Positions 1 through 9,797 are shown, counted from the first letter of the stretch. The stretch: DNA of 64,000 nt from Cellvibrio sp. pealriver (GCF_001183545.1 NZ_KQ236688.1:3546395-3610394), one strand, 5' to 3'. A program made the numbers and translations. Notes: generated by a model from the sequence alone, not told the origin.

Positions 1-22
1 TTTTTTTCGACAAGTATCGATA

Positions 23-1168
23 TTAAAACATCTTGCCGCGATTATTCTGCTCGTCACTTTGAATCGACAAGCTGTCTGCAGCGTGCGATAAATAATTGGC
101 ATCGGTCTCGGAACCGAGTTTGATCATCAAGCGCAAATCGTTGGGTGAGTCAGCGTGTAGCAGCGCATCTTCATAAGTAATTTCGCCATTGTCATAGAGT
201 GCATAAAGCGCTTGGTCAAACGTCTGCATGCCCAATTCTGTTGAGCGTTTCATCAATTCTTTCAAATCAGATACCTCGCCTTTGCGAATTAAATCTTGTG
301 CAAGTGGGGTGTTGATCATAATTTCCAAACACGCGCGGCGACCATTGCCATCCGGTGTTGGAATCAATTGTTGCGCAACAATCGCTTTTAAATTTAATGA
401 CAAGTCCATCCACAATTGGCGATGGCGATCCGCCGGGAAGAAGTGAATGATACGATCGAGTGCCTGGTTAGCGTTGTTGGCGTGCAGGGTGCACAAACAC
501 AAGTGACCAGTTTCCGCAAACGCGATGGCGTGATCCATGGTTTCGCGCGAGCGCACCTCACCGATCAAAATCACATCGGGTGCCTGACGCAAGGTATTTT
601 TCAGCGCAATTTCAAACGATTCGGTATCAATGCCCACTTCGCGCTGGGTGATAATACAGCCTTGGTGTTGATGGATAAATTCAATCGGGTCTTCGATGGA
701 AATAATATGGCCTTTGGAATTTTGATTGCGATGGCCAATCATGGAGGCAAGTGATGTAGATTTACCGGTACCGGTCGCGCCCACAAAAATAATCAGGCCG
801 CGTTTGGTCATCGCCAATTCTTTTACAATTTCGGGCAAGCCCAGCTCATCAATTTGCGGGATTTTGGTTTCAATGCGGCGCAACACCATGCCCGCGAGGT
901 TGCGTTGATAAAATGCGCTGGCGCGGAAGCGGCCAATACCGCGCGCACTCACCGCAAAGTTAAGTTCCTTTTTATCCAGAAATTCAGTGCGCTGTTTTTC
1001 ATTCATCACACTTAACACCAGCTCGCGCGCTTTTTCCGGTGCGAGCGGTGTTGCTGTGACAGGAACAATTTTGCCATGGACTTTGATCGAAGGCGGCACG
1101 CCGGCGGTGATAAACAAGTCAGACGCGCCTTTTTCTACCATCAGGGACAATAACCGATCAAAATCCAT
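23..1168 (-). CDS. pilU: Type IV pilus ATPase PilU
   Basis: PilT-like secretion ATPase that assists pilus retraction in twitching motility, acting at the cytoplasmic face of the pilus machine. The 381-residue product opens with the family N-terminus (MDFDRLLSLMVEKGASDLF), has a Walker A loop GATGTGKST at residues 130-138, an Asp box with EDPIEF, a Walker B region VILIGEVR and the His box GHLCLCTLHAN. The C-terminal tail beyond the ATPase core is longer than in PilT, as expected for PilU. It lies downstream of pilT on the same strand with a gap of about 77 bases, the usual pilT-pilU order. Confidence is high; the paralogue call rests on length, position and N-terminus. Confidence 0.95.
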   Translation of the reverse strand: MDFDRLLSLMVEKGASDLFITAGVPPSIKVHGKIVPVTATPLAPEKARELVLSVMNEKQRTEFLDKKELNFAVSARGIGRFRASAFYQRNLAGMVLRRIETKIPQIDELGLPEIVKELAMTKRGLIIFVGATGTGKSTSLASMIGHRNQNSKGHIISIEDPIEFIHQHQGCIITQREVGIDTESFEIALKNTLRQAPDVILIGEVRSRETMDHAIAFAETGHLCLCTLHANNANQALDRIIHFFPADRHRQLWMDLSLNLKAIVAQQLIPTPDGNGRRACLEIMINTPLAQDLIRKGEVSDLKELMKRSTELGMQTFDQALYALYDNGEITYEDALLHADSPNDLRLMIKLGSETDANYLSHAADSLSIQSDEQNNRGKMF

Positions 1169-1245
1169 AACAATGCACCTTAAATATTATTGAAACGTTG
1201 TGCGAAAAATAATTAAAAATAACGGAGTCTGGCAGACCGCCGCCG

Positions 1246-2280
1246 TCAGAAATTCTCCGGGAACTTGGCTTTCGATTTGGCCGCTTCACGGCTAATAATA
1301 CGGCGCGAGACCAAATCGGCCAGACACTGGTCCATGGTCTGCATGCCGAGTGATGCACCGGTCTGGATTGCCGAATACATTTGCGCCACTTTATCTTCGC
1401 GGATCAGGTTACGGATTGCCGAGGTGCCGCGCATAATTTCGTGCGCTGCCACACGACCACCGCCGTTTTTCTTCATCAGCGTTTGCGAAATTACCGCTTG
1501 CAGCGATTCCGACAACATTGAACGCACCATGGATTTTTCATTCGCGGGGAATACGTCCACAATACGGTCGATGGTTTTTGCAGCGGAGGTGGTGTGCAAG
1601 GTACCGAATACCAGGTGGCCGGTTTCGGCGGCGGTGAGCGCCAAACGGATGGTTTCGAGATCGCGCATCTCACCGACCAGAATAATATCCGGGTCTTCAC
1701 GCAGTGCGGAGCGGAGCGCTTCGTTGAAGCCGTGGGTATCGCGGTGAACTTCGCGCTGGTTGACCAGACATTTTTTGGATTCGTGTACGAATTCGATCGG
1801 GTCTTCAATCGTCAAAACGTGTTCGTATTTGTTGTCATTGATATAGTCGATCATGGCTGCGAGCGTAGTGGACTTACCCGAACCGGTTGGCCCGGTCACT
1901 AACACCAATCCGCGCGGTACGGCGCAGATATCGCGGAACACATTGCCCATGCCCAGTTCTTCCATCGTCAATACTTTGGAAGGAATGGTACGGAATACCG
2001 CACCGGCACCGCGGTTCTGGTTAAAGGCGTTAACACGAAAGCGCGCTACACCGGGCACTTCAAACGAGAAGTCGGTTTCCAGGAATTCTTCGTAGTCCTT
2101 GCGCTGCTTGTCATTCATAATGTCGTAAATCAGGCCGTGTACCTGCTTGTGCTCCATGGGCGGCAGGTTGATACGGCGCACATCGCCATCCACACGGATC
2201 ATCGGCGGCAATCCCGCCGAGAGGTGCAAGTCAGATGCGCCTTGTTTGGCGCTAAAAGCCAGGAGTTCGGTGATATCCAT
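1246..2280 (-). CDS. pilT: Type IV pilus retraction ATPase PilT
   Basis: Hexameric ATPase that drives depolymerisation of type IV pili. The reading frame extends to 2334, but the ATG at 2280 gives MDITELLAFSAKQGASDLHL, the conserved PilT start, and a 344-residue protein of family length. Walker A GPTGSGKST lies at residues 130-138, followed by EDPIEFVHE, the AIRNLIRE motif near the C-terminus that is typical of PilT, and the His box GHLVFGTLHT. It is transcribed away from the yggS gene, with only 74 bases between the two starts, so promoters for both must sit in or close to that gap. Confidence 0.97.
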   Translation of the reverse strand: MDITELLAFSAKQGASDLHLSAGLPPMIRVDGDVRRINLPPMEHKQVHGLIYDIMNDKQRKDYEEFLETDFSFEVPGVARFRVNAFNQNRGAGAVFRTIPSKVLTMEELGMGNVFRDICAVPRGLVLVTGPTGSGKSTTLAAMIDYINDNKYEHVLTIEDPIEFVHESKKCLVNQREVHRDTHGFNEALRSALREDPDIILVGEMRDLETIRLALTAAETGHLVFGTLHTTSAAKTIDRIVDVFPANEKSMVRSMLSESLQAVISQTLMKKNGGGRVAAHEIMRGTSAIRNLIREDKVAQMYSAIQTGASLGMQTMDQCLADLVSRRIISREAAKSKAKFPENF

Positions 2281-2354
2281 CAGGGCAACCTTTTTTATTG
2301 GAGTCGGTACTGCAGCAGGCGGTACGGAGGACATGGGTAAACATTCATAACACT

Positions 2355-3056
2355 ATGCACAAGATAGACGACAAGCTCGCGAAAGTCACCGCACGAATTC
2401 ACCAAGCCGCTGCCGCTGCCGGACGAAATCCGCAAACTGTGCAGTTGATCGCCGTCAGCAAAACCCAACCCGCAGAGGCGGTGGCGCAGGCTTACGGGGC
2501 GGGGCAGCGGGCGTTTGGTGAAAATTACTTGCAAGAGGCGCTGGATAAGCAAAGCGCCTTGTCGCATCTGGATGATCTGGAGTGGCACTTTATCGGCCCC
2601 ATCCAATCCAACAAGACCCGGCCGATTGCCGAGCATTTTAGCTGGGTGCATTCGGTAGACCGGTTGAAAATCGCCCAGCGCTTGAATGACCAGCGCCCGC
2701 CACACTTGCCGCCGTTGAATATCTGTGTGCAGGTGAATATTGACGATGAATCCACCAAGTCGGGAGTGAGTCTGGCAGAATTGCCGGCGCTGGTGGCAGC
2801 GATTGCACCTTTGGCGCGATTGCGATTGCGCGGGTTGATGGCGATCCCTGCCGCTACCAATGACCCTGCCCAACAGTGCGCTGCCTTCGCGAAATTGCGC
2901 GAGGCATTACAGGCGTTGAATAACAGCGGTGCTTGTCTGCCGATGGACTGTTTATCTATGGGGATGTCCGGCGATTTGGAAGCGGCCATCGCTGAAGGTG
3001 CAACCTTTGTCCGTGTGGGAACGGATATTTTTGGCGCGCGTCCTAAACTGAATTGA
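2355..3056 (+). CDS. yggS: YggS family pyridoxal phosphate homeostasis protein
   Basis: PLP-binding protein with an alanine racemase-like TIM barrel but no known catalysis; the family buffers free PLP and affects amino acid and keto acid pools. The ATG at 2355 (MHKIDDKLAKV) gives 233 residues, the normal length; a TTG at 2298 would add 19 unlikely residues and run closer to the pilT start. The PLP lysine is in LIAVSKTQP (Lys36). FGENYLQEA, WHFIGPIQSNK, and the C-terminal LSMGMSGDLEAAI phosphate-binding stretch are all present. It heads the yggS-proC-yggT cluster, also conserved in Pseudomonas next to pilT. Confidence 0.95.
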   Translation: MHKIDDKLAKVTARIHQAAAAAGRNPQTVQLIAVSKTQPAEAVAQAYGAGQRAFGENYLQEALDKQSALSHLDDLEWHFIGPIQSNKTRPIAEHFSWVHSVDRLKIAQRLNDQRPPHLPPLNICVQVNIDDESTKSGVSLAELPALVAAIAPLARLRLRGLMAIPAATNDPAQQCAAFAKLREALQALNNSGACLPMDCLSMGMSGDLEAAIAEGATFVRVGTDIFGARPKLN

Positions 3057-3122
3057 ATTTTTTAGCTCCCGGCTATTTTTTACAGACCGGCTTTTCACAA
3101 ATCGACCATTTAAGGAACTATT

Positions 3123-3944
3123 GTGAGTACAACCAAAATTGCCTTTATCGGTGCCGGTAACATGGCTAAAGCGATTATCGGGGGGTTGCTGGCGGAGGGT
3201 TACAGCCGCACGCAAATCATTGCCGCGGGCCCGCGTATGGAAACACTCGACAAAGTGAAGCAGGAATTCCATATCGATATCACAATGGATAACGCTGCCG
3301 CTGCCGCACAGGCGGATGTGGTTGTGCTTGGGGTGAAACCGCAAATGCTCAAAGACGTTGCGCTTGGTTTGCGCGCATCCCTTGCTCATAAGCCGCTGAT
3401 TATTTCGGTCGCGGCGGGCATCACCACGGCGAGTATCGCAAGCTGGTTGGGTGACGATCAGGCGATAGTGCGCTGCATGCCCAATACGCCATCGCAATTG
3501 CGCGCGGGCGCGAGTGGTTTATACGCGAACGCACATGTCAGCGCGGCGCAAAAATCCCAGGCGAATGCGATCCTCGGCGCAGTGGGAATTGTGCAGTGGT
3601 TGGAGGATGAAAGCCTGTTGAATCCGGTTACTGCCGTTTCCGGTTCCGGCCCCGCTTATTTCTTCTTATTTATGGAGGCGATGATCGATGCGGGTGAAAA
3701 ATTGGGGCTGAGCCGCGAGTGCGCAACCGAGCTGACATTGCAAACGGCATTGGGTGCCGCCATGTTAGCCAAGGAAAGCACAGTTGATGTAGCGGAGTTG
3801 CGCCGCCGCGTGACATCGCCCAAAGGTACGACCGAGCAGGCGATCAATAGCTTTGAGCAGGATCAGTTGCGCGCAAGCGTATTGAACGCCATGACCGCCT
3901 GTTCCAATCGCGCAGTGGAATTGTCAGAGTTGTTGGGCAAGTAA
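3123..3944 (+). CDS. proC: Pyrroline-5-carboxylate reductase
   Basis: Catalyses the last step of proline synthesis, NAD(P)H-dependent reduction of 1-pyrroline-5-carboxylate. The 273-residue protein starts with GTG at 3123 behind an AAGGAA ribosome binding site. The Rossmann motif FIGAGNMAKAI is at residues 8-18. The C-terminal dimer domain carries AVSGSGPAYFF and the signature RRRVTSPKGTT. Length and both domains are normal. It lies 66 bases downstream of yggS and 57 bases upstream of yggT, consistent with one operon. Confidence 0.97.
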   Translation: MSTTKIAFIGAGNMAKAIIGGLLAEGYSRTQIIAAGPRMETLDKVKQEFHIDITMDNAAAAAQADVVVLGVKPQMLKDVALGLRASLAHKPLIISVAAGITTASIASWLGDDQAIVRCMPNTPSQLRAGASGLYANAHVSAAQKSQANAILGAVGIVQWLEDESLLNPVTAVSGSGPAYFFLFMEAMIDAGEKLGLSRECATELTLQTALGAAMLAKESTVDVAELRRRVTSPKGTTEQAINSFEQDQLRASVLNAMTACSNRAVELSELLGK

Positions 3945-4001
3945 TCGTTAATTGTTTTTCAATTTATGTTGTTATTTTTCGTCGGATGAGTGGAGCCCTT
4001 C

Positions 4002-4595
4002 ATGTTTGTCAGCATTTTGCATTTGATTGCCTACAGTCTTTTATCGCTATTTTTGTTGATTGTGATTTTGCGTTTCCTGCTGCAATTGGTGCGCGCTGAT
4101 TTTTATAATCCGGTATCGCAAGCGATTGTCAAAGTGACCGCACCGTTTTTGAAACCGCTGCGCAAAGTCATCCCCGGTTTTTTGGGAATTGATATGGCAT
4201 CTGTGGTGCTCATTTTATTGGTGCAGTTATTGGCGACATTTATTTTGGCAACCATCCTGGGTGCTCCCGGAATTATCGCTAATCCGCTGCCATTAATTGC
4301 CTGGGGATTCGTCGGTGCGTTGACCATTATTTCCGGCATTTTTTTCTGGTGCATGATCATCAGCATTATTGGCAGTTTTGTTGCGCCTATGAGCCATCAC
4401 CCGCTGCTGGTATTGGCGAACCAGATTATCAACCCGCTTGCAGCGCCAATCCGCAAAGTGTTGCCGCCATTAGGCGGTGTGATTGATATATCGCCAATTA
4501 TTATTTTGTTGGGTTTGCAAGTGGTGAACATGTTGCTTGAACGGTTTGCATTTTTCCTGAAAGTGAGCCCGCAGATAGTGTTGGGATATTGGTAA
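4002..4595 (+). CDS. yggT: YggT family integral membrane protein
   Basis: Small inner membrane protein with two YGGT repeats. The first repeat has FLLQLVRADFYNP followed by PLRKVIPG, and the second has PIRKVLPPLGGVIDISPI. Four to five hydrophobic segments are visible. The family has been linked to osmotic and ion homeostasis in E. coli, but the molecular role is not settled. The ATG at 4002 is preferred over GTG at 3990, because a GGAG at 3992-3995 is placed six bases before it. This gives 197 residues. It closes the yggS-proC-yggT cluster. Confidence 0.92.
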   Translation: MFVSILHLIAYSLLSLFLLIVILRFLLQLVRADFYNPVSQAIVKVTAPFLKPLRKVIPGFLGIDMASVVLILLVQLLATFILATILGAPGIIANPLPLIAWGFVGALTIISGIFFWCMIISIIGSFVAPMSHHPLLVLANQIINPLAAPIRKVLPPLGGVIDISPIIILLGLQVVNMLLERFAFFLKVSPQIVLGYW

Positions 4596-4788
4596 GCGCT
4601 TATCTATTGGCCAGCGATTATCGGGAGCCGTCAAGGTTCTGGTTTTGGTAGTGGCCGTGAATCAATAAAGCTTAATTAACCTTCAGCCTTTCTTCAGGCT
4701 TTTTAAAACCCCTCACCTCTATTGTGATTGTGTGCGAGCCGTTATGGCGTTGTACCAAACCAACAATAGATGTGATGGGAGAAGAGAG

Positions 4789-6078
4789 ATGGGTTTTTGC
4801 AATAAATCAGTGTGTTTGTCCTTAACCGGTTTGAGAGTTGCCGGTTTGTTTGCGATGTGTTTATTGACGGCGTGTGGTGGAGGCGGTGGCAACAGCAGTA
4901 AAGCGCCTTCCCCTACATTGCCTTCGTCGACAGCAGTTTCTTCAGTAACACCTTCTTCAGTTGTTTCTTCAACTGCGCTTTCATTTACGGCGCTGTCGTC
5001 AACAGTCCCCTCATCAACAGCAGCTTCGTTAGTTTCATCCGCAGCGTCCAGCCAGTCGTCGGCATTACCTGGCAATCGCAAACTTGAACATGTGAGTTGG
5101 TCGTTCAACACCAAATCCAAAGTGCGCTCGACCGCCGTAACTACCGATAACAACGTTATTTTTGGTGTTGAGGGCGGAATGCTTTATGCGCTGGATCTGG
5201 AAACCGGCAGCGAGCGTTGGCGGTTGGATACTGGCGGCGCGGTCAGCAGTCATTTGTTGCTGGCAGACGGCAAGGTCATCTTCTTGAATCACAGCGGCAA
5301 AATCATGGCTGTCGATGCTGCGGTCGGTACTCAGGTGTGGGTCAAAACCACTACCGGCGAACATTTCCGCCCCTGGGGACATCACCTTGCATCTGCTCTG
5401 CTGGCGGATGACCGTGTCTATATTGGCTCCAGTAGCGGCAAGGTCTATGGCCTGATGCTGGATACAGGCGAGGAGGTATGGAGTGTTGATGTTCAAAGCG
5501 CCATCCACACCAAGCCCGCGCTGGTTGATGGCACCTTGTATGTGAGTTCGGATACTGCCGTACACGCTATCAATATCGCCACCAAAAGCCAGCGCTGGAG
5601 TGTGTCGTTGAATAATCCAACATCGCCAGCGGTTGAGGGCAACACCCTGGTAGTGGGTGGGCGCGATGCCAATGTGCATGGTTTGGATGCCACCACCGGT
5701 GCCGAACTCTGGCGTGTGCCCCACGGTATGGATTGGGTGTCGGGGGATGCGGTAATCCTCGATGGTATCGCCTACATCGGCAGCTCGGATGACGAGACTT
5801 TCCAGGCCATTGATCGGGTGACAGGCTCGCTAAAATGGCAAATCTCCACTGGCGGTAACGTGTTTGCCCGCGCGGCATTCGAGGGCGATATCGCTTATAT
5901 CAGCTCCGGTGATTCCTACGCGACACCCGGTTCGGGCATGGTGCAGGCGGTCAATAAAAGCGGCCGCGTGCAATGGACCATGAGTGGCAAGAATTTCTTT
6001 GCCAGTCCAGTCGTCAAAAACAGCAAGGTGTATATCGGCAGCGATGACGGTTATTTCTACGCGATGCCAGCCCTGTAA
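4789..6078 (+). CDS. Lipoprotein with Ser-rich linker and PQQ-type beta-propeller
   Basis: Predicted envelope lipoprotein: signal peptide ending in the lipobox LTAC, then a glycine run and about 55 residues rich in Ser, Thr, Ala and Val, then a BamB-like propeller built of PQQ repeats (for example GGMLYALDLETGSERW, GKIMAVDAAVGTQVW, GLDATTGAELWRV). The start at 4789 is chosen over 4732 because it follows GGAGAAGAGAG and puts a Lys-containing n-region directly before the hydrophobic core. BamB itself lacks such a linker and is encoded beside der/engA, so this is a relative and not BamB. Serine-rich linkers are common in Cellvibrio secreted carbohydrate-active proteins. Substrate or partner is unknown. 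In Pseudomonas the yggT-metX junction has no such gene, so it looks like a lineage insertion. Confidence 0.85.
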   Translation: MGFCNKSVCLSLTGLRVAGLFAMCLLTACGGGGGNSSKAPSPTLPSSTAVSSVTPSSVVSSTALSFTALSSTVPSSTAASLVSSAASSQSSALPGNRKLEHVSWSFNTKSKVRSTAVTTDNNVIFGVEGGMLYALDLETGSERWRLDTGGAVSSHLLLADGKVIFLNHSGKIMAVDAAVGTQVWVKTTTGEHFRPWGHHLASALLADDRVYIGSSSGKVYGLMLDTGEEVWSVDVQSAIHTKPALVDGTLYVSSDTAVHAINIATKSQRWSVSLNNPTSPAVEGNTLVVGGRDANVHGLDATTGAELWRVPHGMDWVSGDAVILDGIAYIGSSDDETFQAIDRVTGSLKWQISTGGNVFARAAFEGDIAYISSGDSYATPGSGMVQAVNKSGRVQWTMSGKNFFASPVVKNSKVYIGSDDGYFYAMPAL

Positions 6079-6088
6079 GGTTTTACCC

Positions 6089-6114
6089 AAGCCGATACGC
6101 GTGTATCGGCTTTA
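6089..6114 (+). terminator. Intrinsic terminator after the PQQ lipoprotein gene
   Basis: A 10-base-pair stem, AAGCCGATAC with GTATCGGCTT, and a four-base loop, beginning ten bases after the stop codon. The T tract after the stem is short, so termination may be only partial. Confidence 0.7.
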
Positions 6115-6281
6115 TGATGTTCAACGCCTGGCACGAACAAATGCCCGCCTGGTTGTTGATTGGCGGTACGGTGGTATTGATGTTGGCCGTGGCATGGCTG
6201 ATTCATCGCTGGGTCGAAAAACCGATACAGGTTTGGTTGAAACGGCAGCTATTGCCCAAGCCTGTCCAACCAGCAAGTTAG
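6114..6281 (+). pseudogene. Possible 3' remnant of an acyltransferase-3 membrane protein
   Basis: A 55-codon frame starting with two ATG codons encodes one hydrophobic segment (WLLIGGTVVLMLAVAWLIHR) followed by WVEKPIQVWLK and a basic tail. A final membrane helix ending in an (R/H)xVEKP-like motif is the usual C-terminus of acyltransferase family 3 (OafA-like) proteins. No upstream part of such a gene remains: the lipoprotein gene and its terminator lie directly before it. It lacks a convincing ribosome binding site. It could instead be an unrelated single-pass peptide. The 217 bases from its end to 6498 show no further gene. Confidence 0.4.
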
Positions 6282-6498
6282 GGCTCAAATCTGTGCAGTT
6301 TGGCGCGAAATGTTGCTAAAAGTAGCGCCTCCTCTCCTTTTGGTTCCCACAAATAACCGCTCATTGCTCACGAACTGGTCACTGGCGTGGATTTCCGCTT
6401 TAATGCCATTCTTGGGGAAAAGAATGTAATTACTGCTGGTTATTTCGGTTAGCTATTAAACAACGCTAATAATTCCAATACAGACTGAGAGCACCCTT

Positions 6499-8520
6499 AT
6501 GGACGTCAGATCCTTGCACCGCCAGATGACGCACTACAACCGTTGGAAGCGCCAGTTGGACGAGCGTTTGCAGCAGTTTGAGCGCTGGGGCAAGAATCAC
6601 AGCATGCTGGGTGCAGACATGGGCAAAACCCTGCAGCGCGCACGTCAGCTATTGCGCGGCGAAAGTTTTACCATCGCCTGTGTGGGTGAGTTCTCGCGCG
6701 GCAAAACCGAATTGATTAATGCCCTGTTGTACACCGCCGGTGGCCGCCGCCTGCTGCCATCGCAACCGGGGCGTACCACTATGTGCCCCACCGAAATTTT
6801 TTGGGATGCGCAACAGCCCACCAATTGCGTGCGCCTCCTGCCTATCGAAACCCGCTACACCAACACCAGCCTGCAAAGCTTCAAGCGTATCCCGCAAAAT
6901 TGGGTCACTATCCATTTTGATGCAAAAGACCATGAGCAAACCCGCGCGGCCATCAATCAGGTGTCTGCCAGCAAGCAAGTCAGCGTTGCTGATGCGATCA
7001 AGTTGGGTTTTGCACAGGACGAATGGGGCGAGCGCGATGAAAATGGAATGGTCAGCGTACCTGCCTGGCGTCATGCGCTTATCAGCCTTGACCATCCACT
7101 GCTGCGCCAGGGCTTGCGGATTGTCGATACTCCCGGCCTTAACGCCTTGGGCAATGAGCCGGAACTGACCCTCAAAACCCTGCCCGATGCCGATGCGATC
7201 CTGTTCCTGTTGTCGGCAGATGCCGGTGTTACCGCGAGTGATATGGACATCTGGCGCGAGCACATTCAGGGCTTGCGCGATAATCACTGCACCGCCGTTA
7301 TTACCCTGCTCAATAAAATCGATAGCCTGTGGGATGACCTCACGTCCGAGCAGGAAGTCCAGGCCAATATTGAGCGCTTGTGCCAGCTAACGGCGCGCCA
7401 GCTCAACATGTCGCCAGATCATGTGGTCGCACTCTCTGCCAAGCAGGGGTTATTGGGCAAAGTAGGGCGCAATCAGGCGCAATTGGCGCGCAGCAATTTT
7501 GCGCAGCTGGAACATATGCTGGCGGAGTGCATATTGCGCAACCAGCAGCAAATCATCAGCCATCGTTTGGTAGGCGATAGCTACGCGATGATGATTACCG
7601 TGCGCAATAGTTTGGTGCGCCGCATCGCTGAATGCGAACAAGAGCTGGAAAGCTTGCGTGCAACAGCACCGGCAGAGGCATCCGAAAAACTGCATGAATT
7701 GCGCGATACCATCAAGCGCACCCACCATGAATACCACAAACAGGCGCTGTCACTGCGCACCAGCCAGCGCCTGCTGGAATCACAAAAATTATCCTTGCTG
7801 GCTCCGGTGAGCACCGCACAGCTGGAGCAGCAAATCGCCGAGGCGCATCAAAGTCTGGCGCAGAGCTGGACTACGCTGGGGCTAGGCCGCGCCATCGCCA
7901 AGTTTTTTGATGATGTGGATAGCAATATCCTGCATCTGGAGCGCGAAATCGAACGCTGCAACCGGGTGCTGACATCAATTTATGAGCGCCCGGAGCAGGC
8001 GATCGGGGGCGATGACCTGATCATGAGCCATTTATTGAAAATCCAGAAACAGCGCCGCCAATTGCGCCAGTTACATGGCCGCGCCGATGATTTCCGCAAA
8101 TCGCTCAGCACTGTGCTCACCCACAAAGGCGCATTGATCAGCCGCTTTATCAACACGCTGGTGCAGGAAGTGCGCGCGGTCTATGCAGACTTGAACCAGC
8201 ATATCCAGCACTGGATGCAAGAAGCACTGGCTCCGCTCTTTCACCAAAACCAATACCAGAAACAATTGCTGGAGCATCACATGCTGCGCCTCACGCAATT
8301 GCAAACCCAGCGCAATAGTCACGCCGAACAATTGGAAGTTTTGAAAACCAACCTGTACCAATTACAGACGGCGCTGGTGAATATCGAACCTTTGTATAAC
8401 GAAATTCTCACCGCACCTCTGGAGCCGGAATCCATGGCCGATCCTGCGGTTGAATCCCAGCCGTTAGGTGCGCAAATCGTGTCGATCAAACAAGGGCGGC
8501 AATCGGCCCGCTCAAGCTGA
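6499..8520 (+). CDS. Dynamin-like GTPase
   Basis: Large 673-residue GTPase of the bacterial dynamin-like class. The P-loop is GEFSRGKT at residues 63-70. A switch/G3 region DTPGLNALGNEPE and a G4 motif NKID follow, and the C-terminal half is a long, charged helical region predicted to form the stalk (for example residues 385-440 and 480-640). Family members act in membrane remodelling or cell envelope stress, but no role can be assigned here. It stands alone between the lipoprotein gene and metX, an interruption of the yggT-metX order seen in Pseudomonas. Expression signals are not obvious; only a weak GAGAG precedes the ATG. Confidence 0.85.
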   Translation: MDVRSLHRQMTHYNRWKRQLDERLQQFERWGKNHSMLGADMGKTLQRARQLLRGESFTIACVGEFSRGKTELINALLYTAGGRRLLPSQPGRTTMCPTEIFWDAQQPTNCVRLLPIETRYTNTSLQSFKRIPQNWVTIHFDAKDHEQTRAAINQVSASKQVSVADAIKLGFAQDEWGERDENGMVSVPAWRHALISLDHPLLRQGLRIVDTPGLNALGNEPELTLKTLPDADAILFLLSADAGVTASDMDIWREHIQGLRDNHCTAVITLLNKIDSLWDDLTSEQEVQANIERLCQLTARQLNMSPDHVVALSAKQGLLGKVGRNQAQLARSNFAQLEHMLAECILRNQQQIISHRLVGDSYAMMITVRNSLVRRIAECEQELESLRATAPAEASEKLHELRDTIKRTHHEYHKQALSLRTSQRLLESQKLSLLAPVSTAQLEQQIAEAHQSLAQSWTTLGLGRAIAKFFDDVDSNILHLEREIERCNRVLTSIYERPEQAIGGDDLIMSHLLKIQKQRRQLRQLHGRADDFRKSLSTVLTHKGALISRFINTLVQEVRAVYADLNQHIQHWMQEALAPLFHQNQYQKQLLEHHMLRLTQLQTQRNSHAEQLEVLKTNLYQLQTALVNIEPLYNEILTAPLEPESMADPAVESQPLGAQIVSIKQGRQSARSS

Positions 8521-8654
8521 TGTTATCGCTCGCAGGCGGATAACTTGCAGCACTGATTGGCTCTCTTTAGACTGTCGCATCATTTAACTCTGCCGGATTT
8601 GCGCTGCGCCCAAACACGCCGCGCCAAACCGCTGTTGCGGTAAAAGAGACAGCT

Positions 8655-9797
8655 ATGCCCAATCAACTACCTGCCGATTCGGTGGGTTTAGTCACTCCCC
8701 AGACCCATCGCTTCACCGCGCCGCTGCTGCTGGCCTGCGGGCGCACGCTTGATGAATACGAATTGGTCTACGAAACCTATGGCCAATTGAATGCCGCTAA
8801 ATCCAATGCGGTGCTGATTTGCCATGCGCTTTCCGGCCATCATCACGCCGCTGGCTACCACAGCATGGACGACAAACGCCCCGGCTGGTGGGATGCCTAC
8901 ATCGGCCCCGGCAAACCGATTGATACCAACAAGTTCTTTGTGGTTGCACTCAATAATCTCGGCGGTTGCCACGGCTCTACCGGCCCGCGTTCGATCAACC
9001 CAGCTACCGGCAAAGCTTGGGGCGCAGATTTCCCGATGATCCGCGTGCGAGACTGGGTCGCCAGTCAGGCGCGTTTGGCCGATGTATTGGGCATTGATGT
9101 GTGGGCGGCGGTGATCGGCGGCAGTTTGGGTGGCATGCAGGTCATGCGCTGGGCGCTCGATTATCCGCAGCGTATCCGTCACGCGGTTGTCATTGCATCG
9201 GCGATGAAACTCTCTGCGCAAAATATCGCGTTCAACGAAGCTGCGCGCAAAGCAATTATCAGCGACCCTAATTTTTTTGATGGCAATTACATCGAGCACA
9301 ACACCTTGCCGAAAAACGGTTTGGCTGTAGCGCGCATGATTGGCCACATCACCTATCTTTCCGATTTTGCGATGGGCGAAAAATTCGGCCGCGATTTACG
9401 CAGCGGTAGTTTTGAGCTGGGTACTGATACGCCGGTTGAATTCCAGATTGAAAGTTATCTGCGTTATCAAGGCGACAGTTTTGCTAATACCTTTGATGCG
9501 AATTCTTATATCCGCATTACCAAAGCGCTCGATTATTTTGATCTCGCGCGTGAATATAACGATGATCCGGTGCTGGCATTCAAACAAACCAATGCAAAAT
9601 TTTTAGTCATTTCATTCAGTACCGATTGGCGTTTTGCACCGGAGCGTTCTCACGAAATTGTCAACGCGCTGGTCGGAGCCAACCGTGCGGTCACTTATGC
9701 CGAGATTGAATCCAAACACGGCCACGATGCCTTTTTATTGCCCGATGCGCGCTACCAGCAAGTGTTTGGCCGCTATCTTGCCGGAGTGGAAATCTGA
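8655..9797 (+). CDS. metX: Homoserine O-acyltransferase MetX
   Basis: Acylates homoserine in the first dedicated step of methionine synthesis. The 380-residue alpha/beta hydrolase has [13 protein letters not shown], the nucleophile elbow GGSLGGMQ, and the C-terminal Asp and His regions STDWRFAPE and ESKHGHDAF. Sequence alone from memory does not fix acetyl- versus succinyl-CoA use; MetX proteins encoded beside metW in proteobacteria often use succinyl-CoA. The stop codon overlaps the metW start by one base (TGATG), so translation is probably coupled. Confidence 0.95.
   Translation: MPNQLPADSVGLVTPQTHRFTAPLLLACGRTLDEYELVYETYGQLNAAKSNAVLICHALSGHHHAAGYHSMDDKRPGWWDAYIGPGKPIDTNKFFVVALNNLGGCHGSTGPRSINPATGKAWGADFPMIRVRDWVASQARLADVLGIDVWAAVIGGSLGGMQVMRWALDYPQRIRHAVVIASAMKLSAQNIAFNEAARKAIISDPNFFDGNYIEHNTLPKNGLAVARMIGHITYLSDFAMGEKFGRDLRSGSFELGTDTPVEFQIESYLRYQGDSFANTFDANSYIRITKALDYFDLAREYNDDPVLAFKQTNAKFLVISFSTDWRFAPERSHEIVNALVGANRAVTYAEIESKHGHDAFLLPDARYQQVFGRYLAGVEI

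Noticed and set aside
4719..5153. 144-codon frame opposite the Ser-rich linker
   Set aside because: Low-complexity Glu/Val/Asp translation is the antisense of the serine-codon linker.
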